Positions 42,835 through 51,697 are shown, counted from the stretch's first letter. The stretch is 64,000 bases of DNA from Labilithrix sp. (GCA_028287035.1 JAQBQL010000186.1:1-64000); one strand, 5' to 3'. Numbers and translations: made by a program. Notes: generated from the letters alone by a model not told the origin.

Positions 42835-44172
42835 TCAGCGCGAGCGCAGCGTGGTCGCGACGCCCGGCCCTTCCGCCATCGGATGACGCAGCGACAGCGG
42901 GGCGTGACGGCGGACGATCGATCCCTGGAGCAGCGTGCAGCCGATCGCGGCGAGCGCCTCGGACTCCTCGGCGGTCGACACGCCCTCGGCGATGGTGGTC
43001 GCCTCGAGCGTCTTGCACATCGAGACCACCGCCGCGACGAGCCGCTTCCGGCCCGCCGACTGGTCCATGTTGCGGACGAGGCGCGCGTCGATCTTCACGA
43101 ACTCCGGTGAGAGGTCGGCGATCTGCGAGAGACAGGCCTGACCGGCATCGAGGTCGGCGATGGCGAGGCGGAAGCCGACGAAGCGGAGCACGCTGGCGCG
43201 CGCACAGAGGTCGTCGATCGACAGCCCGCGGGCGCGGACCTGGAGGACGACGCGCTCGGCGATGCGCGCGAGCGGCGGCTCGGGGGAGTAGAGGTCGCCG
43301 TCGAGCAGGTCGGTCGGGTGGACGTCGACGAAGAGGAGCGTGTCGGAAGGCGCGTCCACGAACGTCTTCACCGCGAGGTCACGGACGCGGCGGCGGAGCT
43401 CGTCGAGGCGGCCGAGGCGCTCCGCGGCGACGACGAGCGCCGGCTCGGACGAGAGCGTCTCCTCGGCGGACGACATCTTCGATCCGTAGCCGAGGAGCTT
43501 CTTCGTCCGTCCGTCGGCGATGGGCTCGAGCTCGACGGAGAGCGTCGCGAGGGCACGCTCGAAGGCGCGCTTGAGGCTGGGCCCGGCGTCGTCGACGATG
43601 ACGTCGGCGCGGTGGGCGGGGGGCACCACCGCGACCATCGACGGGGTCGTGGTCTTGCACGCCCCGTGGCTGACGCGATCGGCGTTGAGGTTGACCATGC
43701 CCACCGCGCTCGGCGCCGGCTGGTCGGAGGGGGGCGGCCGGACCGTCTCCGCGTTGGCGACGGCGAGCACCGCGGACGTCGCGACCTCGCGCTGCTGGAT
43801 CGACGACTTTCGGACCTTCTTGCAGCGGTTCAGCACGCGCACGAGGTGCTCGCGCGGCGTCGGCTTGACGAGGTACTCGAGGACGCCGAGGGAGACCGCC
43901 TCGATCGCCGTGTCGACGGTCGGCGCGCCGGTCATGAGGACGAGCGGCACGTCCGGATCGTAGGCGCGCACCACGTTGAGGACGTCGACGCCCGAGGCGC
44001 CCGGCAGGTTGAGATCGCTGATGACTGCGTCGAAGGACCGGCTCATCACCTTCTCGACCGCGGCGGCCCCGCTGCCGACGTGGACCACCTGGTAGCCCTC
44101 GGCGTTCATGAGCCGCACCAGGCTGCGCGCGAGCGGCGCGTCGTCCTCGATGAGGAGCACCGTGCCCTGCAT
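42835..44172 (-). CDS. Response regulator with degenerate EAL domain
   Basis: 445 residues if started at the ATG at 44172, directly before the receiver domain; ATGs at 44232 and 44310 would add a disordered leader. Receiver domain: acidic pair Glu9-Asp10-Asp11, phospho-acceptor Asp53 (ISDLNLPG) and Lys103 (YLVKPT). After a linker comes an EAL-type fold (about 205-430) in which the catalytic EAL is GSK (GYGSKM, 228-233) and DDFG is ADLD (339-342), while FVKID and AEGVST remain. It is expected to be unable to cut c-di-GMP and may bind it or a partner protein instead. No histidine kinase is adjacent. Confidence 0.85.
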   Translation of the reverse strand: MQGTVLLIEDDAPLARSLVRLMNAEGYQVVHVGSGAAAVEKVMSRSFDAVISDLNLPGASGVDVLNVVRAYDPDVPLVLMTGAPTVDTAIEAVSLGVLEYLVKPTPREHLVRVLNRCKKVRKSSIQQREVATSAVLAVANAETVRPPPSDQPAPSAVGMVNLNADRVSHGACKTTTPSMVAVVPPAHRADVIVDDAGPSLKRAFERALATLSVELEPIADGRTKKLLGYGSKMSSAEETLSSEPALVVAAERLGRLDELRRRVRDLAVKTFVDAPSDTLLFVDVHPTDLLDGDLYSPEPPLARIAERVVLQVRARGLSIDDLCARASVLRFVGFRLAIADLDAGQACLSQIADLSPEFVKIDARLVRNMDQSAGRKRLVAAVVSMCKTLEATTIAEGVSTAEESEALAAIGCTLLQGSIVRRHAPLSLRHPMAEGPGVATTLRSR

Positions 44173-44367
44173 CGTGCGCGGCGCGGCGAAGCGAACGGTC
44201 TCGTGGACGGGGGCGGTTCCGGCGGGAAGCATTGCCGGCACAATTGCAACGGCTGGGCCATGCGCAACACCGCGGAAGCATGCGGAAGCGCTCGCCGGAT
44301 CAGGGGTCAACCCGAACCCGGAGTCATCCGTGACCCATCGGGAGAACCCACCCCGCCGGGGGAATGC

Positions 44368-45141
44368 TCAGGGCGCGGTGGTGGTGAGCGCGCGGGCGAA
44401 GGCGTCGACGAGAGGGTCGCTGCGGTCGAGCGCGGCCACCGCCTCGTCGAAGGAGCCGCTGCGCCGCGCGAAGACGGACGCATACGCCTTCTCGAGCCGG
44501 GCGACGGCGTCGCGCGCGACGCCGCGACGCGCGAGGCCGACCACGTTGAGGGCGCGCACGCGGGCGCGGTCGCCCTGGACGATCACGAACGGCGGCACCG
44601 ATCGCTCGCACATCGCGCCGGCGGCGACGAACGCGCTCTGACCGACGCGCACGAACTGGGCGGCGCCCGCGAGCCCACCGAAGGTGACCCAGTCCTCGAC
44701 GACCACGTGACCGGCGAGCTGCACGGCGTTCGCGATGACGCAGTGCGACCCCACGACGACGTCGTGCCCGATGTGCACGGCGGCCATGAAGAGGTTCTCG
44801 TCCCCGATGCGCGTGGGAGTCGGGCCGCTCGAGAGGCTCACCGTCACGTGCTCGCGGAACACGTTCCCGTCGCCGATGACGAGCGAGCCCGGCGGCTGGT
44901 CCGCGGCGGCGGCGGCCTTCCGGATCTGGGGATCACCGCCGAGCACCGCGAAGGGGTGGACGATGCATCGCGCGCCGAGAACGGTCGACCCGCTGACCAC
45001 CGCATGCGCCATCACGCGCGAGCCCTCCCCGATGCGCACGCCGCGCCCGATGATCGCGTACGGCCCGACCTCGACGCCGCCTGCCAGCTCGGCCTCCGCA
45101 TCGACGACCGCCGTGGGATGGACGAGCGCGCGCGTGCTCAT
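44368..45141 (-). CDS. lpxA: UDP-N-acetylglucosamine acyltransferase
   Basis: 257 residues. Left-handed beta-helix built of hexapeptide repeats (VHPTAVVDAEAELAGGVEVGPYAIIGRGVRIGEG), with the catalytic His in AAVHIGHDVVVGSHCVIAN and the helical C-terminal domain. It adds the 3-hydroxyacyl chain to UDP-GlcNAc, the first step of lipid A synthesis. The ATG at 45141 is preferred; a GTG at 45150 overlapping the fabZ stop (GTGA) is equally possible. Final gene of the skp-lpxD-fabZ-lpxA run. Confidence 0.94.
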   Translation of the reverse strand: MSTRALVHPTAVVDAEAELAGGVEVGPYAIIGRGVRIGEGSRVMAHAVVSGSTVLGARCIVHPFAVLGGDPQIRKAAAAADQPPGSLVIGDGNVFREHVTVSLSSGPTPTRIGDENLFMAAVHIGHDVVVGSHCVIANAVQLAGHVVVEDWVTFGGLAGAAQFVRVGQSAFVAAGAMCERSVPPFVIVQGDRARVRALNVVGLARRGVARDAVARLEKAYASVFARRSGSFDEAVAALDRSDPLVDAFARALTTTAP

Positions 45142-45146
45142 GAGGG

Positions 45147-45611
45147 TCACCCGTTCCGGTCCACGACGCTGGCGAGAAGCTCACCCTGCGCGCACAGCGT
45201 GCCGTCGACGCTCGCCTCGCCGCGCAGCTTCCACACGTTGGTCCGGTGGTGGACGACCGTGACCTCGAGGTCCAGGCGATCACCCGGGACCACGGGCCGG
45301 CGGAACTTCGCCTTGTCGATGCCGAGGAAGTAGAGAAGGCTGTTCGCCTCGTCGAAGGGCTCGCTGGCGTAGGCGAGGATGCCGCCGATCTGCGCGAGCG
45401 CCTCGATGACCAGCACGCCGGGCATGATCGGGTTCTGCGGGAAGTGCCCGAGGAACCACGGCTCGTTCATGCTCACGCACTTGTGGCCGCGGATCACCTC
45501 GTTCGGGATCACCTCGGTCACGCGGTCGACCATCACGAACGGCCAGCGGTGCGGGAGGATCTGGAGGATCCGATCGATGTCGATCTGCGTGCGCGCGGCC
45601 TTCGCTTTCAT
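45147..45611 (-). CDS. fabZ: 3-hydroxyacyl-ACP dehydratase
   Basis: 154 residues of the hot-dog fold. The active-site pair lies in GHFPQNPIMPGVLVIEALAQ (His and Glu), and ILPHRWPFVMVDRV is the usual N-terminus. It dehydrates 3-hydroxyacyl-ACP in fatty-acid elongation and so competes with LpxA/LpxD for the same acyl donor; clustering with lpx genes is standard. ATG at 45611 overlaps the lpxD stop (ATGA). Confidence 0.96.
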   Translation of the reverse strand: MKAKAARTQIDIDRILQILPHRWPFVMVDRVTEVIPNEVIRGHKCVSMNEPWFLGHFPQNPIMPGVLVIEALAQIGGILAYASEPFDEANSLLYFLGIDKAKFRRPVVPGDRLDLEVTVVHHRTNVWKLRGEASVDGTLCAQGELLASVVDRNG

Positions 45612-46669
45612 GACTGCCCCGATGACCCTGGCTCGGGTGGTGGCGTGGTGCGCCGGATGATCGCCTCGGGCCTCACGTTCAACGGGTCGCCCTCGGGAGG
45701 CGGCAGGCTGCTCAGCCTCGTGACGCTCGGCGGCGGCAGCGACGTGGGATCGGACGACGGCGGCGCGCTCACGGGCCCGGAGGGCGGCAGCGAGCTCCCG
45801 CGGCTCGCCGCGAGCCGATACAGCTCGGCGAGGCCGCGGAGCCAGCGCGGGCGCTCCACCGCGGGGTACCCGGCCACCGTCGAGCCGACCGGCACGTCGC
45901 CGATGACGCCGCTCTTGGCGGCGATGCGCGCGCCGTCGCCGATGACGACGTGATCGGCGATGCCGACCTGGCCGCCCATGAGCACGCCGCGCCCGACGAT
46001 CACCGAGCCGGCGAGCCCGCTCTGCGCGGCGATCACCGTGCCTTCGCCGATCTCGCAGTTGTGGCCGACGTGCACCTGGGCGTCGAGCTTCACCGCGTTC
46101 CTCACGACGGTCGGCCCGAGCGTGCCCGACGCGATCGTGCAGAGTGCACCGATGTGGACGTCGTCCTCGATGACGACGCCGCCGAGCTGCGGGATCGCGC
46201 GGAGCTTGCCGTCGGGGCCGCCCGCCCAGCCGAAGCCGGCGTCGCCGATGACCGCCCCGGGGCCGATGGTGACCCGCTTTCCGATGCGGACGCGCGGCAT
46301 GAGCACCGCTCCGCGCCCGATGGTGGTGCCCTCGCCGACGATCGGGTCGTCGGCCGGAGCGTCGCCGCTCTCGAGCAGCTCGGCGAGCGCGAACGACGCG
46401 AACGGATGAAACCACCCGGGCATCGCCGCGACGTCGGGCTTGCTCGTGACGAGCGCCTCGTCGACCAGCAGGAACGCGCCGCGGGCGAGCGCCAAGCGCG
46501 CATCCTCGACGTACCGCACGGCGAGGAGCGGGGCGAGGTCACCCGCGCCCGCATGAGCGACCGGAACGAGTCGCCGGACGACGCCGTGCGCTCCGCCGCG
46601 GAGCGCCCCGCCATGACGCTGGACGAGGTCCTCGAGCGGGCGCGGCGAGAGCGGGATCCCGGTCGTCAT
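45608..46669 (-). CDS. lpxD: UDP-3-O-acylglucosamine N-acyltransferase
   Basis: 353 residues. An N-terminal uridine-binding domain (about 1-100), then a hexapeptide beta-helix (GEGTTIGRGAVLMPRVRIGKRVTIGPGAVIGDAGFGW) with the catalytic His in VHVGHNCEIGEGTVIAAQSGLAGS, and GYPAVERPRWLRGLAELYRL. Unlike E. coli LpxD it ends in a ~60-residue Pro/Ser-rich extension (from about 290). It adds the second acyl chain to the lipid A precursor. A 28-base gap follows skp. Confidence 0.93.
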   Translation of the reverse strand: MTTGIPLSPRPLEDLVQRHGGALRGGAHGVVRRLVPVAHAGAGDLAPLLAVRYVEDARLALARGAFLLVDEALVTSKPDVAAMPGWFHPFASFALAELLESGDAPADDPIVGEGTTIGRGAVLMPRVRIGKRVTIGPGAVIGDAGFGWAGGPDGKLRAIPQLGGVVIEDDVHIGALCTIASGTLGPTVVRNAVKLDAQVHVGHNCEIGEGTVIAAQSGLAGSVIVGRGVLMGGQVGIADHVVIGDGARIAAKSGVIGDVPVGSTVAGYPAVERPRWLRGLAELYRLAASRGSSLPPSGPVSAPPSSDPTSLPPPSVTRLSSLPPPEGDPLNVRPEAIIRRTTPPPEPGSSGQS

Positions 46670-46697
46670 CGGACGGCGCGCGTGCCTGGCGCGACGG

Positions 46698-47252
46698 TCA
46701 GGGCTTCTTCGCCGGAGCGGCCGCGCCGCCCGCGCCGCCGTTGTACATCTGGATCGCCTTGTCGGTCAGGTCGAGGTCGGTGCGCACGTACGCGACCGTC
46801 GCCTTGTCGAGCACGACGTCGACGTTCTCGGCCGTCGCGAGGCGCTTGATGATGGCGAGCACCTTCTCGAAGACGGGGTCGGTGAGCTCCTTCTGCTTCT
46901 TCTCGAGCTCCTTGTTGTACTCGAGGAAGATCGCCTGGAGCTCCATCATCTGCTTCTGCCACTCGTCGATGCGCTTCGTCAGCGCATCCTTCGGGAGGAC
47001 CTTCGCCTGCTTGTCGAGGTCCTCACGCTGGCGCTGCAGGTCGGTCTGCTTCTTGTTCAGCTCCTGCTGGCGGCTGTCGAACAGCTTCTTCAGCGTCGCC
47101 TGGGCCCGGAGGCCGTCCTCGGTGCTCGCGACGGCGCGCTGCACGTCGACGATGGCCACCTTCGTCTGCGCCGAGGCGAGGCTCGGGAAGAGGAGGAACG
47201 CAGCTGCGAACGAGACGGACACGATCGCGGTGACCAGGCGGTGGCGAAGCAT
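46698..47252 (-). CDS. skp: OmpH/Skp-family periplasmic chaperone
   Basis: 184 residues from the ATG at 47252. Signal peptide cut after LASAQ, then KVAIVDVQRAVASTEDG (family start) and a long coiled coil (about 45-130, RQQELNKKQTDLQRQREDLDKQ) forming the tentacles that hold unfolded outer-membrane proteins, and a C-terminal strand region (ENVDVVLDKATVAYVRTDLDLTDKAIQMYN). It heads the lipid A cluster, as in many proteobacteria, but the usual upstream bamA is absent. Confidence 0.92.
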   Translation of the reverse strand: MLRHRLVTAIVSVSFAAAFLLFPSLASAQTKVAIVDVQRAVASTEDGLRAQATLKKLFDSRQQELNKKQTDLQRQREDLDKQAKVLPKDALTKRIDEWQKQMMELQAIFLEYNKELEKKQKELTDPVFEKVLAIIKRLATAENVDVVLDKATVAYVRTDLDLTDKAIQMYNGGAGGAAAPAKKP

Positions 47253-47259
47253 GGGCGCC

Positions 47260-47288
47260 GAGGTACCGAATGCGGACTCGGGGGTCAA
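47260..47288 (-). promoter_or_regulatory. Promoter of the skp-lpxD-fabZ-lpxA run
   Basis: On the minus strand TTGACC, 17 bases, TACCTC, then 7 bases to the ATG at 47252. The -35 is near consensus and the spacing ideal for the housekeeping sigma factor. The short distance to the start codon again points to a leaderless transcript. Confidence 0.5.
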
Positions 47289-47517
47289 GCTGCCAAGCGC
47301 CCGAAAGCAGGGGCCGAGAACGCTGGTTCACACGCCACCCGGCAAGAAGGTCCTACGGTTCACAGGCCCGGCCGGCGCGATCGGGCACTTCCCCGCAGAA
47401 AAAGAGGTGCCCGCCGGCCTCGACCCGGTGGCACGCCACGTGGATACTGTCGGTCGGCGGCCGCGGTCCCGTGAGGGGAGCCGGCCGGCAAGTCGTGCCC
47501 TCCGGAGGTCGTCGATC

Positions 47518-48525
47518 ATGATGTCTCGCTTCGCTTCTGTCGCGATGGGTGGTGCTCTGACCGTCCTCGGCACCCTCGCCTGGATGGGCTGCGGCTCGAG
47601 TGACGACACCCGCTATTACTGCGATTCCAGCGGGTGCTACGACTGCGACGCCTACGGGTGCTCCGCGGTCGCGCCCCCGACGCACCCCACCTGTACCGGC
47701 GCCACGAGCTGCGCCGCGGGCTCGGTCTGCACGACCAACGGCTGCGCGCAGACCTGCTCCGCCGATGCAACCTGCCCCAAGGGCGAGGTCTGCAAGGACA
47801 GCGTCTGCAGCGCGCCGGGCGGCGACCCGGGCACCACCAAGGACTGCACCACGAAGGCCGACTGCGCAGGCGGCGTCTGCGTCGCGGGCAAGTGCGAGGC
47901 GTGCGGCGGCAGTGCGGGGCCGTGCCCCTGCACCGCGGCGAGCGACTGCGCGACGGGCGAGGCCTGCGTGGCCGGCGCCTGCACCGCGGCCTCGAACACC
48001 TGCAAGTACTCGAGCGAGTGCGACAGGGGCAAGGTCTGCGCGGACGGCCAGTGCCTCGCCGGCTGCGAGAATGGGTCGTGCGGCACCGGCTTCACCTGCG
48101 AGAAGGGCGTCTGCGAGCCCACGAGCACCGGGCCGACCTGCACGGGCGACGCGCAGTGCGGCGGCGCCACCCCGCAGTGCGTCGCGGGCAGCTGCGTGAA
48201 GGGCTGCGTGGCCGACCCCGAGTGCGGCACGGGCTCGTTCTGCGACCAGGGCGCCTGCGTCGCGGACACCCGGCCGAAGCCGAACTGCACGGACGACGCG
48301 CAGTGCGGCGGCTCCACGGCGACGCCCAAGAAGTGCGTCGGCGGGTTCTGCAAGTACACGTGCACGACCGCCCAGGGCGACGCGTACTGCAAGACCATCG
48401 ACAACCGCATCCCGACCTGCGCGAGCGACAACGTGTGCCGCGCCACCTCGGAGGCGAACGCGCAGTGCACGAGCGCAGCCCAGTGCGCCGCCGGTCAGTC
48501 GTGCATCGACAACAGCTGCAAGTGA
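47518..48525 (+). CDS. Cys-rich secreted protein, probable lipoprotein
   Basis: 335 residues; GGAGG lies 9 bases before the ATG at 47518. Signal peptide ends LAWMGC (Cys in a weak lipobox). The mature protein is a chain of about eight short repeats of the form C-x5-C-x3-x-C-x5-C (for example CSADATCPKGEVCKDSVC, CTAASDCATGEACVAGAC), similar to the Dickkopf-like Cys repeats widespread in myxobacterial surface proteins. The repeats should be knitted by disulfides and probably act in adhesion or display. The open frame continues upstream to 46741 but is antisense to skp and not coding. Confidence 0.85.
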   Translation: MMSRFASVAMGGALTVLGTLAWMGCGSSDDTRYYCDSSGCYDCDAYGCSAVAPPTHPTCTGATSCAAGSVCTTNGCAQTCSADATCPKGEVCKDSVCSAPGGDPGTTKDCTTKADCAGGVCVAGKCEACGGSAGPCPCTAASDCATGEACVAGACTAASNTCKYSSECDRGKVCADGQCLAGCENGSCGTGFTCEKGVCEPTSTGPTCTGDAQCGGATPQCVAGSCVKGCVADPECGTGSFCDQGACVADTRPKPNCTDDAQCGGSTATPKKCVGGFCKYTCTTAQGDAYCKTIDNRIPTCASDNVCRATSEANAQCTSAAQCAAGQSCIDNSCK

Positions 48526-48623
48526 TCCGCGCCTAGCGCGTCCCACATCTCGCCGCCCGCCGCCGTGCCCCCCCGGGCGCGGCGGCGATCTGCTGTCCGG
48601 AGCGCTACACTCGGACGGCGGCG

Positions 48624-49193
48624 ATGGCGTACCGGGACGAGCACCACGCACTGCTCGCTCGCCTCGCGGCGACCGAGGAGCGGCTCCGCGTCGTGGAGCA
48701 CGAGCTCGCCGAGGCGCGCCGGCGCTTGCACGGCGAAGCGCTGGTCGGTCCCTCGGCGCCGCCACCCGGATCGCGCCGCGTCGGGTACCGGCCCACGCGG
48801 CCGGCGTACGCCGCGCACGGACCGACCGCCGCGGCGGTGCTCGGCGTCGTGCTCGCGCTGTTCGGCGTCGCCTTCCTCCTCTGGAGCTTTCCCGGCGAGG
48901 AGGAGCTCGGCGAGATGCTGACGACGCTCGGCATCGCCTTCGGGGTGGGCCTCGCGCCGGGCGGCGTTCTCGTCCATTACGCTCTCCGCGCGCCGGTCCG
49001 GGCGCAGCCGGCGGCGCGCGTGACGCCGCGGCGGGTGCCGCCACGTCGGGTCGAGGTCCCGCTGGTCCGCGCGCCCGAGCCGCGCGCCCGCGTCGCGGAC
49101 GAAACTGCCGCCGCCCCGGAGGCTCACGAGGTGCTCGCAGCCGAGAACGAGAGCGAGGACCCAGGGGTCCGCCAGGCGGCCGCGCGTGATTAG
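48624..49193 (+). CDS. Small membrane protein of unknown function
   Basis: 189 residues. An N-terminal coiled coil (AYRDEHHALLARLAATEERLRVVEHELAEARRRL), a basic linker, two membrane helices (about 68-90 and 97-118: AAVLGVVLALFGVAFLLWSF; LGIAFGVGLAPGGVLVHYAL) and a Pro/Arg/Ala-rich tail. I know no family. TACACT lies 12 bases before the ATG. Its last codons overlap the convergent CDF transporter gene by 4 bases. Confidence 0.65.
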   Translation: MAYRDEHHALLARLAATEERLRVVEHELAEARRRLHGEALVGPSAPPPGSRRVGYRPTRPAYAAHGPTAAAVLGVVLALFGVAFLLWSFPGEEELGEMLTTLGIAFGVGLAPGGVLVHYALRAPVRAQPAARVTPRRVPPRRVEVPLVRAPEPRARVADETAAAPEAHEVLAAENESEDPGVRQAAARD

Positions 49194-50302
49194 TCGGCGT
49201 GGCGACTCGCGCAGACCGGGAGGACGGCGGCGTCGACGACGTCGACCTGCACGGTGACGAACTCCGCACGGAATTTCGTGCGGAGCACGTCGCCGAGCGA
49301 GGTGCCGAGGTTCGGGTCCGCGCCGTCGGCCGTGACGTGCACCGTCACCGCGTCGTGGCCGGTGCCGAGCGACCACACGTGGAGAGCGTGCACGCTCTTC
49401 ACTCCGGCGTGAGCGAGCACCGTGCGCTTCACGCGGGCGACCGGGAGCCGCGGGGGCGCGGCGTCGAGCAGCACGAGCCCGGCGTCGCGCAGGAGGCGGA
49501 ACGCGCCGACGAGCAGGATCGCGACGACGAGGAAGCTCGCGATCGGATCGACGATCGGTGAGACGTGGAGCTGGATGGCGACCCCGGCGAGCAGCGCCGC
49601 GAACGAGCCGAGCGCGTCGCCGAGCAGGTGGAGCCACGCGCCGCGCAGGTTGAGGTGCGCCGCGTGAGCCTCGGCGTGCCGGCCCTCCACCTCGTCTTCG
49701 TGGTCGTGCCCGGCGTGGTCGTGCCCGGCGTGGTCGTGCCCGGCATGGTCGTGCCCCGCATGGTCGTGCCCCGCGTGCGCGCCATGCGCGTGGCCGTGGG
49801 CGCCGGGGACGTGCATCGCGCCGTGGAGAAGCCATGCGCTGAAGCCGTTCACCACGAGCGCCGCCGCCGCCACCGCGAGCATGATCCCGGGCCGCGGCAT
49901 GTTCGGATGCGCGAGGTGCTCGAGTGAATCACGGACGATCTCGATCGCGACGCCGATGACGAGCACGCCGTTCACCACCGCGGCGAGCGGCTCGACGCGG
50001 CGCAGCCCGAACGTGAAGCGCGCGTTCGGCCGGCGCGTCGCGATGCGCATCGCGACGAGGCTGATCGCGAGCGCGAGGACGTCCATCAGCAGGTGGTAGG
50101 CGTCGGCCTCGAGCACGTCGGACCGCGCCGCCTTGGCGCCCGCCAGCTCGACGAAGAAGAACGCCCCGATCGCGAGCAGCACGATGAAGAGCCGGCGCGC
50201 CTGGCGCTTCTCGGTCGCGCCGTCGACCGCGGGCTCCGGCGCGACGCTGGGAAGCGCCGCCTTCGCAGCGCCGTGCGCGTGCTCGTGATCGTGCTCGCTC
50301 AC
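49190..50302 (-). CDS. CDF-family metal cation efflux transporter with His repeats
   Basis: 370 residues with six membrane helices. Metal-site residues are in SDVLEADAYHLLMDVLALAI (the HxxxD of helix 2) and HLLGDALGSFAALLAGV (helix 5 HxxxD), as in Zn(II)/H+ antiporters such as ZitB or CzcD. The loop between helices 4 and 5 is very His-rich, with five tandem GHDHA units followed by HEDEVEGRHAEAHAAH, probably a zinc-sensing or -buffering loop. The C-terminal cytoplasmic domain (VHALHVWSLGTGHDAVTVHV) is normal. It lies 4 bases after the cNMP-binding gene on the same strand. Confidence 0.93.
   Translation of the reverse strand: MSEHDHEHAHGAAKAALPSVAPEPAVDGATEKRQARRLFIVLLAIGAFFFVELAGAKAARSDVLEADAYHLLMDVLALAISLVAMRIATRRPNARFTFGLRRVEPLAAVVNGVLVIGVAIEIVRDSLEHLAHPNMPRPGIMLAVAAAALVVNGFSAWLLHGAMHVPGAHGHAHGAHAGHDHAGHDHAGHDHAGHDHAGHDHEDEVEGRHAEAHAAHLNLRGAWLHLLGDALGSFAALLAGVAIQLHVSPIVDPIASFLVVAILLVGAFRLLRDAGLVLLDAAPPRLPVARVKRTVLAHAGVKSVHALHVWSLGTGHDAVTVHVTADGADPNLGTSLGDVLRTKFRAEFVTVQVDVVDAAVLPVCASRHAD
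49701..49775. repeat. Five 15-bp tandem repeats encoding GHDHA units
   Basis: Five exact-length copies of TGGTCGTGCCCGGCG (last bases vary: CGGCG, CGGCG, CGGCA, CCGCA, CCGCG) in the CDF gene. On the coding strand each gives Gly-His-Asp-His-Ala. The near identity means copy number can change by slippage without breaking the frame. Confidence 0.9.
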
Positions 50303-50306
50303 GTCA

Positions 50307-51665
50307 TCACACGAGGGTGAAGTCTTCGCCGATCGCCGTGGTGGAGCCGGCGAGCACGCTGGTCGTCTCGTCGTCGCGGTCGACGGCGGCGAGATAGAGC
50401 CCGGCCAGGATCGCGGGATGGTCCTGCACGAGACCGAGGAACTCGCCGCGCGGCAGGTGCAAGGTCACCGTCGGATGGACGGCCACGACGTCGGCGTTCG
50501 CCTTGCGCCGCAGGACGAGCGCGACCTCACCGACGGTCTCACCGACCGGCAGCGTCGCGATCACGAAGGACTCGCCGCCCTCCTCGTGCCCGACGACCGC
50601 CACCTCTCCCGAGGCGATGAGGTGGAGCCCGGTGGTCTCCTTGCCTTCCTCGATGAGCTTGTCGCCCTTCTCGAAGACGCACGTCTCGAACCGCTCGACG
50701 AGCGCCGGTCGCTCGAGCGGGTCCACCGCGAGCAGCAGCTTCGAGGTGCGCAGCAGGTTCGTCACCATGCGGCGCCGGCAGTGCGCCGCGAGCTCGATGC
50801 CGACGTCGGGACGCACCTCGGCCACCGCCTCGAGCGCGTCGCGCCGCGCGACGAGCAGGATCGACGGCCGGTTCGCGATGACGCTGGCCGCCCGGGGCGC
50901 ACGCGAGAGCAGCGCCATCTCGCCGAACAGCGCGCCGTTGTTGAGGCGCGCCAGGGTGAGGCTCGTCCCGTCGGCCGCGGTGCGACGCACCTCGCACTCG
51001 CCGCGCGCCACGATGTACGCCTCGGCGCCCTCCTCGCCCTCGCTGATGACCGCGCTGCCCGCGGGCACGGTGAACATCTCGAAGCACCCGATGAGGGCGC
51101 GGAGGCCCTCCTTCTCGAGGGCGCTGAAGAGCGGCAGCGGCGAGAGCAGCGGAGCCTCGGAGTCCTTGAGGCCCTCGTACTCGAGCGACGCGTCGTGGAT
51201 GATGCCGGTCGCCTTCGAGAGCAGGGCAGGCCCGGTCAGGAACGAGCTGAGCGGCTGGAAGCTCGCATCGTGGGGGAGCGGCGGCGGGGGCGGCGCCGCG
51301 TCGTCCGACAGGCGCGGCGAGCCGGCACAGAAGGCCGCGGCGATGTCGTCCATGAGGCCCGCCGTGTCCTTGCCGAGCTTCTGCAGGTCGCCGAGCGCGG
51401 CGACGGCGAGCGGAAGGTTGCCGAGGTCGACCGCGCGCTTGACCGACAGCTCGAAGCCCTCGATCGCCGCCTCGGTGCGCCCGGCGTCGGCGAGGAGCCG
51501 GCTCGTCAGGATGAGCGCGCTCGACACCGACGCATCCTGCGCGACGACCGCCGCGCTCCAGCGCAGCGCCGCTTCGCGCTCGCCGGCGAGGAGCAGGGCG
51601 AGCGCGCGGTCCAGCGGCGAATCGACCGACTGGGCTCCAGGAAGGTCCGGGGGGGCCACGCGCAT
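50307..51665 (-). CDS. Protein with two cyclic-nucleotide-binding domains
   Basis: 452 residues. The N-terminal 120 residues are helical and TPR-like (REAALRWSAAVVAQDASVSSALILTSRLLADAGRTEAAIEGFELS). Two CNB domains follow: about 175-290 (LPLFSALEKEGLRALIGCFEMFTVPAGSAVISEGEEGAEAYIVARGECEV ... NGALFGEMALLSRAPRAAS) and about 305-420 (FETCVFEKGDKLIEEGKETTGLHLIASGEVAV ... VGETVGEVALVLRRKAN). The first keeps GEMALL-x5-RAAS, a phosphate-binding cassette like that of cAMP receptors; the second is GEVALV-x4-KANA and less typical. No output domain, so it may act as a regulatory subunit. TAGTAT lies 9 bases before the ATG. Confidence 0.88.
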   Translation of the reverse strand: MRVAPPDLPGAQSVDSPLDRALALLLAGEREAALRWSAAVVAQDASVSSALILTSRLLADAGRTEAAIEGFELSVKRAVDLGNLPLAVAALGDLQKLGKDTAGLMDDIAAAFCAGSPRLSDDAAPPPPPLPHDASFQPLSSFLTGPALLSKATGIIHDASLEYEGLKDSEAPLLSPLPLFSALEKEGLRALIGCFEMFTVPAGSAVISEGEEGAEAYIVARGECEVRRTAADGTSLTLARLNNGALFGEMALLSRAPRAASVIANRPSILLVARRDALEAVAEVRPDVGIELAAHCRRRMVTNLLRTSKLLLAVDPLERPALVERFETCVFEKGDKLIEEGKETTGLHLIASGEVAVVGHEEGGESFVIATLPVGETVGEVALVLRRKANADVVAVHPTVTLHLPRGEFLGLVQDHPAILAGLYLAAVDRDDETTSVLAGSTTAIGEDFTLV

Positions 51666-51697
51666 GGTGCGTCTATACTACAGGCCGCGGCGACCCG

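Noticed and set aside
43318..45333. 671-codon plus-strand frame across the receiver-EAL and lpxA genes
   Set aside because: Crosses two well supported minus-strand genes and shows no domain.
49701..49775. Regular repeats considered as a CRISPR array
   Set aside because: Units are 15 bp, contiguous without spacers and in frame within the CDF gene.
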